Assembly: GCA_013397435.1 (NCBI GenBank)
Contig: VZRG01000525.1
Location: 372,001-436,000, forward strand
Length of the DNA: 64,000 nt
Source: Erythrocercus mccallii
Lineage: Eukaryota > Chordata > Aves > Passeriformes > Dicruridae
Reading direction: 5' to 3'
Shown here: positions 10,515 through 22,249 of the stretch, in pieces
How the letters are laid out: each line of letters starts with the position of its first letter
Numbering within the stretch: position 1 is the stretch's first letter
Translations under genes and position numbers: made by a program
The notes under the pieces: generated by a model
What the model was told of the DNA's origin: nothing
Seen by the model: the letters and a program-made list of their open reading frames with translations, nothing else
Databases searched by the model: none

Positions 10515-13500
10515 ATACTGGAGACTTAACTCTTCCCTACAGTGAAATGGAAGCACAGGAGGGATAAGTAATGTCCCCACAGAAACCCAGCACGAGCTGC
10601 CTGTAGAATACAGCCTGAGACCTGCTGTGGCTGGCACCAATACCTGTCTTTCTTAGAGAAAACCTTGGTCTTAAGCTGTGAAAGGAACTTTTCACTCTTC
10701 CCAGTATGGGCAGCCTACCTGATGTGTGTGCTGTTGGACATTTTTTTGGAAGCCTTGCTGAAACTGATGTTTCCATGGCTGAAGATCATCTCTTCTGACC
10801 TACAGCATTAGCTGCTTACTGGGTCACACAAGCAGACAGTGAGTTTGGGACTCTTGTCACTGTGCAGTGTGGCTGAGCTGGGAGCATGGGAGAAGAGCAG
10901 TTGGAGCATGGGGAGGAAGAAAGCCAAGCCCCAAGATCCATTTGTAATGCAGAAATCTTCCCATGAAGTCATGTTAAAATGAGCAGGCAGGCCATGCTTC
11001 AAAATGAAATAAACCTTAGGAGCCCTGGAGTTTTAATGTACTGTTGATAAATGGATTCTGTTCTTATTCATCCCATTCTTGCATGACAAAGAAAGAAACT
11101 TCTGTGAATTGAACTGTGTTTCTTTCAACTCTACCTTTCTAGATAAAGCTGCAGTGAGCTCCCAACTCGGTGACTAGTTAATCCTGGCTAGGAGTTAGGA
11201 AGACCATTGGTAATGACAGCCAGAATTGCATTAATGGAGGAGAGCTGTATTCAGCAAATTCAGTGAAGAATTCCCTTTATATTTCTTGTAACATAGTTCT
11301 ACATTTCCTTAATGCAACGCACTATGCTTGTCTAAGTACTTAAATCTGTATGGGCTCTCTTCTCTTTATTAGAAATAGCAGGGCCAATTTTTATACACAT
11401 CATGAACAGTGTCTCAGAGGCTAGTGAGAGCATGTATTTTGGTTTGGTTTTTGCCTTCATGAGAAAGGCAGTGTTTTCTTGAACACTAACAGATGCATTT
11501 CCAGTGCTTAACAATAGAACCTCAGCTTAAAAGGTCCAGGCATTATTCAGATGCCACTGTCAGCTGAAGAGATGTCACCTAGAATGGAAGAGCCATAAAA
11601 CTGCAAATCCAAAAATCCTGTGCTGCAGCCTCTGCAGAGCAGCCTTTGCATTGTTTCTACATCTATGGGTCTGAACTCTTTTCCGAATTCACTGGTGAGG
11701 AAGTTTGAGTTCACCCCGACTTTCAGTAGGTCTGTATTTCTGGCATCTCCTGTCTTTTAAGTGTTCAGTCTGTTGGTGGTCTCACTGATTGCTTTGTCAT
11801 GTGGCTTGCATCTAGTGTTTAGAGAGCTGAGAAGGAAAAATGCATCAGCCACCCGACAGGCAAGTGCATCAATAACGCTCTGCTGTTCTGTACTTGGGCA
11901 TCTTCAGTGCAGGCCCATGGCACCCTGTGCTTGAGAAATTTTCTCATACTGTATTGATATGTTTCTTGTATGTTCAGCCAGAGACTCAGCTTTTGGTTTT
12001 GAGGCTAACATTGTGTGGTCTGGTTGTTGGTGTGCTGTTCTCATGGTCTTATTTGTTGGCATGGAGGTCATTATTAAAAGGTACTACCTTGCAGCAAGTC
12101 ACATCCACCTGTATGCTCTATGTCCAAGAGAGATGGCTGGCTTGTTTTAAATCAGATATTGCTGTGAGGTCCTGTGATATGCAATGACTTTTTAATGAGA
12201 ATCATTTTATATCCTAATAAATTTGAGGCCAAATTTCATTGTTTGTTTTCCAGCTGTAAGAATCCTGGAAACATCCCCTGTGATTGCACAGTAGTTAATT
12301 TGTATCCCAGTCTGGCACACACAGCAGGTCTCTATTGTTTTAGGTAGACATCTGAGGCACAGGCACCCTGACTCATGAGGAGGAGGACAAGCTAATGCAA
12401 ATACTATGTCAATGGTTGCACAGAGCTTATAGGATATAATTTGCTGCAGTCTGACATACTCATGGAAATTGCAAAGAATGTAGTCTTTTGTTTTCTGTGC
12501 TGTAGTCCCAGACTTTTAAACTCTTAATTTTTCTACAGGGAAGATCCTGTTCTGCAGACTGTCTCATACTGGCTGATACTGAGATTGTCTTTAGAAGAGA
12601 CACTCTATTTAGGCAGGTCAGAAAGCATTCTGTCAAGTGGAGGATTGAAGACTTCATCTTCTGATATGATTTAGGAATCAATAGATACAAATATAATGAG
12701 ATTATTTTTTCGTTATCTATTTAGCTGCACTTGTGAATATTTCTTCATTTTGCTTTAAACTTGGCTTTTTGTGCACTAAATTTCAAAGATATTATTAAGG
12801 CATTTAAATAGCCTTTAGGAATCTGGGCTTTGGCACTCAGGAGGCCAGAGCCCATCAGCTGTCAACCAGATTTGAGGTCTGATGCATCTAATTTCTGAAA
12901 ATGAGTCATCAGTGTGTGAAATACATGGGGCATTCAGTGAGAACTAGCTTGCAAAGACCACTGAGGTGAAAGAGGGGGACCCAAGGCAAAGGAGAGAGGG
13001 ATGACAAGATGGTAGAACTGGTGACTTTCAATTACATGGCTTGAGTCCTGGCCTGAACTATTCTAGAAAACAATCAAGGAAAATCACCCTTGTCTGTAGC
13101 ACCCTAACTTCAAGGGAGCTCATTGCTACTAATCTTGCTTGTCTGCAGCATCCCCTGTGACAAGTATGGATAGATAGGGCAACAAAGCTATAGTGACAGA
13201 TTTAACATGGTTATGACTCTTAGTGCTCTCTTGGTAATCTTTGTTTTGTGTTCCTAAGTCCATAATTACAGTTCAAGTAAACCAACAGAACTTAAAATTT
13301 GCAAGGCTCTGAGAGCTGCCTTTGATTACTAAGAAGAAAAACCTCATATTCTGGCCTTTTTGGTACTTGTTACAGGCATAAATTTAGGTAATAATTATGT
13401 ATGCTTCCACAGGGCCTTTGTTGCTTATGGTTATGATTTTTTTTTCTTCCCTGAGGGAATTTCCCATTTCTTTCACACATCCTATGTGTTCTCCCACACA

Positions 13501-14039
13501 GGATGGTATGCTCAAGAGACTTGTGAGTTTGCAAGGCCTGACAAGCTCTGGAAGGGAGCAAATGGGGTCCTGGTTATTTTAATTCTTGGTTTGTATTGCA
13601 TGTGAAGCAATCTTGAATACTGTAACTCACTTTTCCTACCTCTATTTCTTGGCCTGTAGTCTCTGGAAGCAGATAAATCCTGGAAGTGGCTACTACATGA
13701 ATGAGGAAGGGGAGTTTTGTTATGTAGATTGATCATAAGTGATGCAAATAAAATCAGCTATTTGGTGTTTAAGCTTCAGTGACTTCTTGCAGTTGGATAG
13801 CTTGGTAGGGACAATGTGACAGGATAGCTCCCTGGATGGAGGCAGTAGCAAAACAGAGAGGGAACAGAAAAGGAGACCTAGAGAGCCGACTGAGCTGAGA
13901 CCTTTCTCTTTGTAGGTCACACAAGCCTCGCCTGCAGTGTCATTCCTAGAAAAACCAGGTTACTGTAGGATTGATCGGCTGAGGCCAGAGCTCAGATGTA
14001 ATTTTCTCCCATCTCATTCAGAAGAGCCCCAAGTAATTG
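10515..14039. other. Non-coding stretch, no gene recognised
   Basis: No supported gene or named repeat. GC is somewhat higher near 10550-10950, where short open frames run on both strands without any recognisable domain. AT-rich sequence dominates 12200-13400. Confidence 0.55.
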
Positions 14040-14300
14040 ATTTGGTGTGTGTGTGAGTGCAGTGTGTGAGCTTGGAGAGCGCAGTGATGGAGGGCGTGGC
14101 TGTGTCCTGCTCCAGCTCATTTAACTTGAGTCTGACCCAGGGCTATGGCAAATTAGGGTTTGTCCCTTTGAAGTGGAAAGCAGCTCCCGTTTACAATATG
14201 CTGACTGCATTATCAGTCATCAGCATGCAATGGAGAGAGAGCCCTCACAGAAATAAGTCCTCCAAAGGGACTCGATTAGATGGCAGAGAGATGCAAACAG
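14040..14300. promoter_or_regulatory. Candidate conserved non-coding block
   Basis: This block stands out as non-repetitive, with clustered motif-like words: GGCAAATTAGGG, CCCTTTGAAGTGG, TTTACAATATGCTGAC, GCATTATCAGTCATCAGCATGC and ACTCGATTAGATGG. ATTA/TAAT homeodomain cores and a POU-like ATGCAAA (14290-14296) lie within 150 bp. A 141-codon open frame crosses it on the + strand, but I see no domain or splice signals. Conservation cannot be tested here, so the call rests on composition. Confidence 0.25.
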
Positions 14301-14489
14301 CAAACTCAGAACATTGTGCCAGTACAGGTTGTGTTAATCCGCTTGTTTCTGAAGCCAACAAATATTTGAGTTCTTTCTACCCACATATTTTCCCTAGTAA
14401 AACTTCTGTAAATATTCACATGTATGTCCTGGGCCCAAGCAGGTTGTTTGGGTTTGAATCTAGGAACTCTGAGCTGCGTTGAATGGATA

Positions 14490-16020
14490 GTGGTAGAAAA
14501 CGGAAAAAGAGTAGCCAGTCCAGTGTACAGACACAGACCTGAAAGTCAGGTTATTATGGCTTAACCTGCTACTGCTGATTAGCTGGGTTGCAGTAATTCC
14601 CTACATTTAACCTATTCCATTGCTCTCCCAATGCACCTGCCAGATAGGAAGGGTATTTGACTGGAGCCAAAACGTTCAGTTCCACTGCATTCACCTGCCA
14701 TAGGTTTCTTCCTAACCTCCATTGTCTGTTGGTAACAGGATGATAACACCCAAGCATTTATTCCATATATACTAGATTGTTTCTACATCATGTGATCTCT
14801 GAAAACGGTTATTTATGCCTATTATACCTTTTAACAACTATTAATGGCGGGGGGAAAAAATCAACCAGAATATTAACAGTCCTTCATGTTTCACCTCTCC
14901 CTTATACAAACTGGGAGAATGCTTTCTCTGATCCATTCACATGAACAAATCTCAGCTGGGAGCACCAATTGCAGCAAAGGCAATGCATTATGCATAGGAA
15001 TAAAGTTTTATAGCCATATCACCTCGACTACAAGATCACCCATTCTTATCTTCTCGTGCCTCTTTGTCTTTGCAAATTAAATATATGTATAACAGTTCAG
15101 TCAAGATACCTAGTTACAGATTGGTGCATCCTCCCAAAGAGGGAAAAGCAAACCTCTGCTTCTGCCTCCAGCTGGAGTTCTAAGGATAGTATCATCCTCT
15201 ATAACAGTGATTTTATGCTATAGCCTATCCACAGTGGTTCTCAAGTGGTTATCTCTGTGACTATAATGGTAGGGAAATGTGCCACAAGTTTTATAGGCTG
15301 GGGGATACAAGTATTTTTTTTTAATTATTTAGGGATTTCTTGCTGTTTAGGATGATCGGTTTCAGAGCCACTTCTATTTTTTATCACTCTTTGATTGGCA
15401 AGATGAGTGTGTCAGTGTTATGAGTTTTTCAATTTTTGCAGTAGGAAGACCTTTAATCCAGCCTTCCAGCAGGGAAATCAGTTGAAATTCCCCACGACAT
15501 GTGAGTTCTGTCTGAAGGAAGGCCTTGTAGGACTGGGGCCCAATTATATTACTTGACATTTTACATAGTGGTAGCAGAATGCTTGTCTAACAAAAACAAG
15601 ACAAAGCCTGACCGGAGACAGCCTGCAACACAATAAAATAATAACACCACACGACAAGCCAATTACTTTACTGTTAAATTGCATAGAGCAAGAATCTACC
15701 ATCCATGTCTTCTGGCTGTTGTTTTTTGTTTTCTCTTTCCATATTTGTCAATTCTAGCCCAAAAGGTCCCCTTTCCTGAAGATGACCAACCAGTTCCTGT
15801 TTCCAAATGTCTCTTTCAGTTTAATTTGGCATGAGAAGCTTTTAGAGATACTTGTCTTTTGCAGGAAGTTGCATGGTCAGAAAAAGCTTTTGCAACTTCT
15901 CTCAGGTTAGCATTTCAATAAGTATTAATAGTTTGAAATGTGTATTTCAGGCTTGTTCTTCATAGAATTCACATCCGAAAAGAAGGTTGTTCATTTTCTA
16001 GTTGTTCTTAATGTTTCCTT
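14490..16020. other. Non-coding stretch, no gene recognised
   Basis: No supported gene. At 15232 the word CAGTGGTTCTCAA matches the start of the terminal repeat of many hAT/Charlie elements, but no matching right end is visible within the next several hundred bases, so it is not called as an element. Confidence 0.5.
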
Positions 16021-16049
16021 AATTTGATTTCCCATTTTTTCCCCCTCCA

Positions 16050-16330
16050 GGACAATGTCTAGCATCTATACACTTAAAAATGGGAGTTTGAGGGTGGGTT
16101 TACACAACGCCGCACTGTTAAGCAGAGATGCTCATTATGCTCTATCCACAAAATTGTTCTATTTTTTTTCAATTTATGGCAGCAGAGATGCTAAAAATAA
16201 ACTATTTAGAGAATTATATTTTGTTATGAAGAATATGGATGTCTCTAATGGTACCCTGTCCCCTAATTGCTTTGCTGGAAGGCCTGACAAGTGGGTGCAT
16301 TCATACATTTATATTTGACAGCTGCATTCA
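16050..16330. promoter_or_regulatory. Candidate conserved non-coding block with exact 12-bp repeat
   Basis: AGCAGAGATGCT occurs exactly at 16121-16132 and again at 16181-16192, 60 bp apart, within an AT-rich stretch with CTCATTATGC, CCTAATTGC and CATTCATACATTT. A pyrimidine tract ending in CCCCCTCCAG just upstream (16036-16050) would make a good splice acceptor. An 87-codon open frame starts at 16055 but resembles no family I know. Enhancer, transcript exon or chance are all open. Confidence 0.25.
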
Positions 16331-16639
16331 GCTTCCTGCTGAATAAGTTTGCAGTGTGTGAGGCACTCATGGAATGAATCCTCTTCCAACTTCTTGCCAA
16401 TAAACAGCACCTATGGAAAGCAGTGCCCAGGTTGTCTTCTGCAGGCAGTTGGGAGAGAGGAAAAAAAGGCGGCAAGCCACTTCCAACCAATGCTGGCATC
16501 CAGTGCCGTGGGCAGCGCCCTCCCTGTGCCTGTAGTCTGGGGAATACATGTGCCGCTTCCCTAGCCCTTGGTGCTGCCTGAAAAGTGCATTGATTGATCC
16601 TTGGCACAGGCAAAGTGGGGGCCTGCAAAGAGCCCCTGA

Positions 16640-16900
16640 GCCCACAACCCGCCACGGAGTGGGGTGGCACCGCAGTCGGTATCGATCCGCGCCTGAGAAA
16701 TCGGCGACCGTTGTATTATATAATTATTGATGTAGCTGGAAAATGCCACAGGCGAAGTGCAGCTCGCTGTTTGTTATGCTGCATTGTCTCTCTCGTCTGC
16801 GTTGGGCCTCTGTGTTTTGCCTCTTCTGTTCCCATTGCATGTTTATTTATACCGTGTGCCTTTAGCTTTCATATTTCTCCTGCGAATCCAAGTTGGAAAA
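16640..16900. promoter_or_regulatory. CpG-dense short block followed by AT-rich sequence
   Basis: About 14 CpGs fall in roughly 160 bp (16641-16801), including TATCGATCCGCGCC and ATCGGCGACCG. The rest of the window is CpG-poor, so this is the sharpest CpG cluster here. It runs into TTGTATTATATAATTATTGATG and then a pyrimidine-rich stretch. Retained CpGs suggest protection from germline methylation or purifying selection. No coding sequence or TATA plus initiator pair is clear. Confidence 0.3.
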
Positions 16901-16919
16901 ACCAGCTCTAGTTTTCGTT

Positions 16920-18030
16920 GAGGAGAAGGAGGGGTGGACTGTGAAGGAAATGAATTCCTCTAGACACTCCTGGAGGCCCTAAGCTGAATACAAAAACCAG
17001 GGAGAAGGCGTGAGCAGGGAAGAGAGGCTTGGGAAGCAGAAGGCCCTTTTTATCTCAGCGGGGCCCACAGGGACTGCCAATCTTTTGATAAAAATGTAGA
17101 CTTTAGAAGCAGCTGTAATGTACAGCCTCATCTATCATGCGGTTGGGACAAATGGGTTTAGACCAAATTTGCAGTAGCAATTAACTGAAGTCCAGCCAAA
17201 TCCTCTCGAAGTCCTTTAGGGTCACGTGCACTTGGTTCCTTTGCATGCCCAGGAAAGGGGTGAGGACAGGAAGTCACAGGCTTCAGCCAGTGGTGCAGGA
17301 GAACACTCTCCAAGAGCCCAGGAGTGAGGAGAGCCGGGCGATGCTGCATCAGCCCCAGAGAGGTGTCTTGTACTGAGCCTTGTTAATGAACTTCCCTTGA
17401 AGAAACCACAAAGAGACAGGTTGAAGGATGGGTCTAAGGTGTCCTGCCAAAGGTGGAAATAGGAAAGTAGAGACTAAAAGAGGTTGGCAGAGCTGGAAAA
17501 CCCTCAGCTGAGGGGATACCAGGCAAGAAGACGGGAGCAGCAGCAGAGCTGGTGTGAGGAGTCTGCATCTGGAGTAATCTGTGTATGTGAGCACAGAAGT
17601 ATTTTATGGGGAAGGATGCCAGTGTAGCAGAGAAGGGTTAAATTTTTTTAAGGCAGACAGGAGGTATCTGAAGACAAAGCCCATGGTGTACCACAGTGTG
17701 TGTGTGAGACCCTCACAGCATGACCCACTCTGTGCTTGGTGCTGACACATGCCAGTACTCACTCACTTCCATTGGAGCAGTTATTAGCTGAAATGTAAAG
17801 ATAAAAGATTACAAGGTGCAGGATTAAATAACTGCACGGACTCCAAACATCTGCAGGGCACAGTTCTGTCCTAGTCCAGAGAAGACAGACTGGCTGAGGA
17901 TGTTGGGATAACGGGGCTTTTTCATTACGAAAGTCTGATTCATTTCCAGCATGTGCAATGAGTTACCAGTGTGTGAGTATGGGACTGCCCTCTCCTGGAG
18001 GAAATATGCTCTGCTTTCCTCTTTTGTTTT
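16920..18030. other. Non-coding stretch, no gene recognised
   Basis: Purine-rich patches occur near 16920-17050 and 17390-17560. I see no named repeat and no supported reading frame. Confidence 0.5.
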
Positions 18031-18034
18031 CACC

Positions 18035-18135
18035 ATTCATGAAAAATTTTGTAGTATAGATAAGGTAGAGATTGAATCAGTGGCCTCTTTTGTATCATGC
18101 AGGAGTGCTCTTGACCCACTGCATCATATGCCATA
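18035..18135 (-). repeat. tRNA-derived SINE head (MIR-like) relic
   Basis: Read on the - strand, the segment has GTGGGTCAAGAGCACTCCTG, which resembles the region after a tRNA A box. After a further spacer it has TGATTCAATCTC, a decayed B box (family form GGTTCGAATCC). Spacing and order fit a tRNA-derived SINE head. The body downstream is not readable, so MIR and other old amniote SINEs cannot be told apart. Confidence 0.5.
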
Positions 18136-18429
18136 ATTGTTGTGTGGCTGATAGCTGTGGGATGGCAGCTACAGATAGTAGTATTTGAGCTGTACATCAA
18201 AATGCCTGAACTCTGTGAACAGGCCAGTCCTGGGATAGGAAGGTTTCCTGCTGTGAAAACAACTGTTTAGGGTTGACTTCTTGTTGTTCCATGGGTCTGG
18301 GCTTCAGCAGTGACTCTTGGCTACCCAGTGGCAAAGCATAAACGTCCTGCAGGCTGTACTGGAGCTAAGTGAAAACTCTGTTTAGCTCAAAATCAACACA
18401 CTGGTGTAAAGATGCACCTAAGCTTAATT

Positions 18430-18597
18430 TCACAGCCAGAGGTGGTTGGTGAAGAAAAGCAGAGGGACAAGGCCTTTCCTGGAAGTGCATAGATACGGCA
18501 TTTAGGGACATGGCTTAGTGGTGGACCTGCATTAGGTTGATGGTTGGGCTTGATGATCTCAGAGGTCTTTTTCAACCTCAATGGTTCTGTGACTTTA
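18430..18597 (+). mobile_element. CR1 LINE 3' fragment
   Basis: The segment from GGACATGGCTTAGTGG through GGTTGATGGTTGGGCTTGA, TGATCTCAGAGG, TCTTTTTCAACC and TCAATGGTTCTGTGAC follows the 3' untranslated end of bird CR1 elements in the sense direction. It ends in a remnant of the ATTCTATG-type terminal repeat. Like most CR1 copies it is strongly 5'-truncated and carries no reverse-transcriptase reading frame. The left edge is uncertain by some tens of bases. Confidence 0.85.
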
Positions 18598-18954
18598 TAA
18601 CATTCATGTTCTATGGGTGCAGTTGCTGAAGCTGCCTGGGTCGATGGGCTTCTCTAACACCGGTCTGCCTCCAAAGGCAATTCAGCTTTTCCCTTGGGAA
18701 AGTGATCAGGCCACAGCCAGAAATCCCTCTTTGGCACCGGTGGGTGCTCTCTGAGCATGGGGAAGAACTTAGTTTATTCCCCAACCTGCAACCACCATTG
18801 GGGTGATATTTTAAATCAGTGCTTTTACTGCTGTTCAGAGAGGGCCTATTTTTACTTGACATAGCACCGCAGTGCTGCTCCAGCTCCAGGATGAAACACG
18901 GTGCCACCCCACACCTCAGAGCAGCCGAGCTGCTGTAGGGAGGCAGCAAGTAAT

Positions 18955-19300
18955 CAGCAGAGATTCACCGAGGGCTGCGATGCTGTAAAATAGCCTCTCG
19001 GCACAAGATACAGGGAGGCGCTTACCGAGGCGACAGGGAAACTATACATTTCTTTTTTCCAATCCGTTAATCAAAGCGCCTGCAGTTCCCATTCCGGTGA
19101 GGCAGGTGAGACTCTAATAAATATTGAGCAGCGAAACTTGATCCGTATCCAGGCTTTCCCAGCATTTTCATAAATAGGAAGTTGCAAAACAATAAAATAA
19201 ACCCGTCTGCTTCGCAGCCGCTTCTCTGTGAGCGCTTATTTGTGGCTGCAGGGCTGCGCAGCTGGCAGGGCTGGCCGAGCTCCGGCTGGGGATGAGGGAC
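18955..19300. promoter_or_regulatory. CpG-enriched candidate regulatory block
   Basis: About 19 CpGs occur in 340 bp, well above the surroundings. The block holds TTAATCAAAG (TCF/LEF-like core at 19071-19076), TCTAATAAATATTGAGC and CATTTTCATAAATAGG, with GC-rich flanks. There is no TATA box at a useful distance and no domain-bearing reading frame. The mix of CpGs in an AT-rich core is typical of developmental enhancers, but that is inference. Confidence 0.3.
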
Positions 19301-20514
19301 GTGTAGCTGAGGCTGGCTCTCTGGGAAGAGGGAGGTTTGCCTCCTCCCTCTGCTATCCATGGATCATGTGTGACCTGCAGCTGGATTATTCCCTGACGCT
19401 GCAGCTGTGGCAAGCTGTTTTCTCAACGTCCCCTTTGCACTGGCTTGATCTTATTACTGGTGATGGCCTTGGAGTCGATACAGAGTTGGTTTCACATCTC
19501 AACAGAAAGAAAGCAGAGGAAGCCCTTTGCCAGGCCTGATGCTGCAGTCCTTGTTTGCTGAGTAGCTCCATTGATTTATGCAGGACTATTCAGATAAAGA
19601 AACGTTCTGTGTTATATTGCTTTTTATTCAGGTAACTCTTTTGGCTAATGTACCTTTCATTTTTTCTTTTTAGCTCTTTCTTAGCCTGGTTTCATACAGA
19701 AACATACCTTTTATGAGCATAGTGTCTGACTGTCTTTCAAACTCCTGTAATTACTGAGTATCTTGACTGATTTCAGCTAAATTGAAATCTCAAAGACATT
19801 TACTCCTTGTAGTTTTCATTAAAACAGGAGGAAAGTGACCTTATTAGCTCTGCAGTTGCATGAACTCAGCTGTATGCTTGGACAACAGAGACTTTATCCA
19901 GAAGAAATGTTAGCGATGTGGAAGTAGTAGGAAAAGACTCACTCAGATGTTTCTCCTCTTAAAAAAATCCCTAAAACAAAAAACATGGTACCTTACCCAG
20001 AAAAAAAAAATTAATTACTCTAAATAATTCCACACGCAACACTTACCATCCCTCTGAAAAACAGGTGTTTCTAATTCCAGTGCTTATAGAAGATTTTCCT
20101 AGAACTACTGGACTGCAGTTTTCTTCTTGCCAAGATATTGTTTACCACATTGGACTAATAATCCACAAGACCCTGTGGTGTCTGTTGCATTTTTGAACTC
20201 ACTATTCAGAGAAAAGGGGAGAAAGTCTTGTAATGTCTGTGTTGAAATGTACATTGATGTGTATTGGGGAGGGTAGGTTGGGAGAAATGGGGAGGAGAAG
20301 GCTCCTTTGAAAATCCACCTATGTTTTTGAAACCTTAGGATTTGATTATCCCACTCTACCAATAAATAGGCAAGCAATAGGCAAGGTCTTGTTAAGGCAA
20401 GGGAGGTGAGGCTCAAATAATATAGGCAGATGATGATGCTGGAACTGCTTGTGCTGCATATTTACCATTTCTTTTTTCTATTTTAATTTTTTCCCAAATA
20501 GTGCATGTTGATGC
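19301..20514. other. Non-coding stretch, no gene recognised
   Basis: GC-rich at the left end, then AT-rich. No supported gene or named repeat was found. Short A runs lie near 19970-20010. Confidence 0.5.
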
Positions 20515-20605
20515 TTGGTCAACTTTTTTTATAAAGTGCTTTGAGATCCCAGGATCCCAGCTGTTCTAGCAATTCAAAATAGTATTGTTGTTACTGGTGC
20601 TCTCT
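20515..20605 (+). repeat. L3/CR1-like ancient LINE tail relic
   Basis: AAAGTGCTTTGAGATCCC, then AGGATCCCAGCTGTTCTAG and a TAGTATTGTTGTTAC-like tail, follow the ancient L3-type 3' end that reads AAGCGCTTTGAGATCC, a GGATGAAAGG-like block, and a TATTATTATT tail. The copy is short and diverged. A related SINE that shares this tail is the alternative. Confidence 0.5.
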
Positions 20606-22249
20606 TAATAACAATAGTGGATATAGTGCTTTCTGTTCCTTTTTAAAAAACATCAGTTGTTTTTTTTTAATATTTTGGAGCAGAGTCAATGTAACAGGTG
20701 AGGTTTGTGCTCTCCTTAATTGGTTCAATTTTTTTTTCTATTTCACTTGCTTTTAGTGCAGGCATATGACTGGGGAGATACAGAGTAAGAGGCTTTGGGA
20801 AATTTTTGTCATCCTGCAATGTTTTTTTCAGTAAGACCAGAAGCAACAGTTTTGGCAAATCCTTGAGAAAAATCTAGCCTTGTAGACTCACCAACATGTA
20901 GACAACTGGCACTAACTCAGGTAATTAAAGACTTGTTTTGGCAACTTCATGAAAGTTTTAGGATTTTTTCCCTGAACTGTTTGAGGTTCACCTATATTAA
21001 TATAGTACTTTGTAACTGAGTTTGAGATCCAAAAAGATTTATGTGGCTCATTTGTTCAGGCCTCTAGACTGTCACTGGTGTCAGTGGAATTAAGGGCCTG
21101 CCAACATTCATGTCCCTGGTTCATGCCTTCCTGTTCTGCAGAGGGTTTGGTATGAGGGAGGATAAATGCATGTGCTAAATCTGGGACCTGGGTTGAATGG
21201 GACTCGTGGTTCTCTCTGCTTTACATGTGTGAGAGAAGGAGCCAGCCCCCAGTGTTTGCTGAAGAGCCACAGTCCCACTTGCTTTTGGGTAGCCTACAGC
21301 AATGGACACAATTGAGGATTTTCCCTGGCTTTCTCTAGCACAGGCTACATTTTCATACACTGTGCATTTGTAATAAGCGTGTGTTGTTTGTTTAAGGACT
21401 TAAAGCCTATGCCAAATTTCCCTTTCCTTGGCTTTAAATATGTGGCCCAAGGGTAGTTTTATCCCAGCTATCCATAAATAGGAGCATGTTTGTGTTCCCA
21501 GTGACCAAAGTTTTGAACTAGAGCCGAGCTGCATCTTCAGCTCCTGCTATGTCACACCAGGTACAGCCAGAGGTAGGGATGCCCAGATGCTTTAAGCCAT
21601 TTCCCATTTGCTTGCATTTTGCTGTGTCAAGAACTGGACTGTGATTAGAGTAATCACAGTGTCTCTAAAGCAAATTGCTGCCATTTTGGCCAATAGTCTT
21701 GTCCCAGTAGTGATGTAAGGGAATAGACCAGTAGAGAATTTGCTCTGGGGACTTCAGAAGTAAAAAAGTGCTCAGCAGGTAGAAGGAAGGCTTTTGTGGT
21801 CTTCCTTGCTTTAGCCTGTCTCAGAGGGATGTTTCTTCCCGGCATGAAATGGAGAGCAATGCTGCACCTAGAAACGTCAGCAGTCTTGAGAGCTGGAGCT
21901 TGCTTACCCATTGTGGGGTCTGCCTGGACAGGGCATCCCAAGGCTCTCCCACAGCCAGCATGAACTGTGGATTGCTCACTGCAGGGGGAATGAGGGCAAC
22001 ATCCCCTCTGGGGTGCTACACTGCAGAGGACTTGTGACATCACGCTTTCCTTCTAGAAGATGGAGGAGCAATCTCAGCTTTGTTCCTAGCTCCGCTTCCC
22101 TCAGCACTCCAGGTTTCCCTCAGTGGTGTCCCGTCCAAGTATTGACCAGGGTGAACATTGCTTATCTCAGGAAATCAATGGGATGACAGCCCAAGGTACT
22201 GCAGTAAGAAGACAAGCAAGGAGATATGTATCTACCTCTGACTTTTTTC
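20606..22249. other. Non-coding stretch with one perfect 10-bp inverted repeat
   Basis: No supported gene. The inverted repeat ACTGTGATTA / TAATCACAGT occupies 21638-21647 and 21651-21660 with a 3-base spacer, giving two TGATTA homeodomain-type cores facing outward. The stretch near 21000-21130 has words such as TTTGAGATCC that may be further L3-like remains, too weak to call. Confidence 0.5.

Noticed and set aside
14057..14482. 141-codon open frame on the + strand
   Set aside because: No domain, no good splice sites at its ends, and overlap with a block that looks regulatory. Length alone is not evidence in 64 kb.
16055..16318. 87-codon open frame after an acceptor-like tract
   Set aside because: The tract is attractive, but the predicted protein resembles nothing I know and no donor site or further exon could be paired with it.
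20990..21060. Second L3-like tail (TTTGTAACTGAGTTTGAGATCC)
   Set aside because: Only one short word fits, and the expected blocks on either side are missing.
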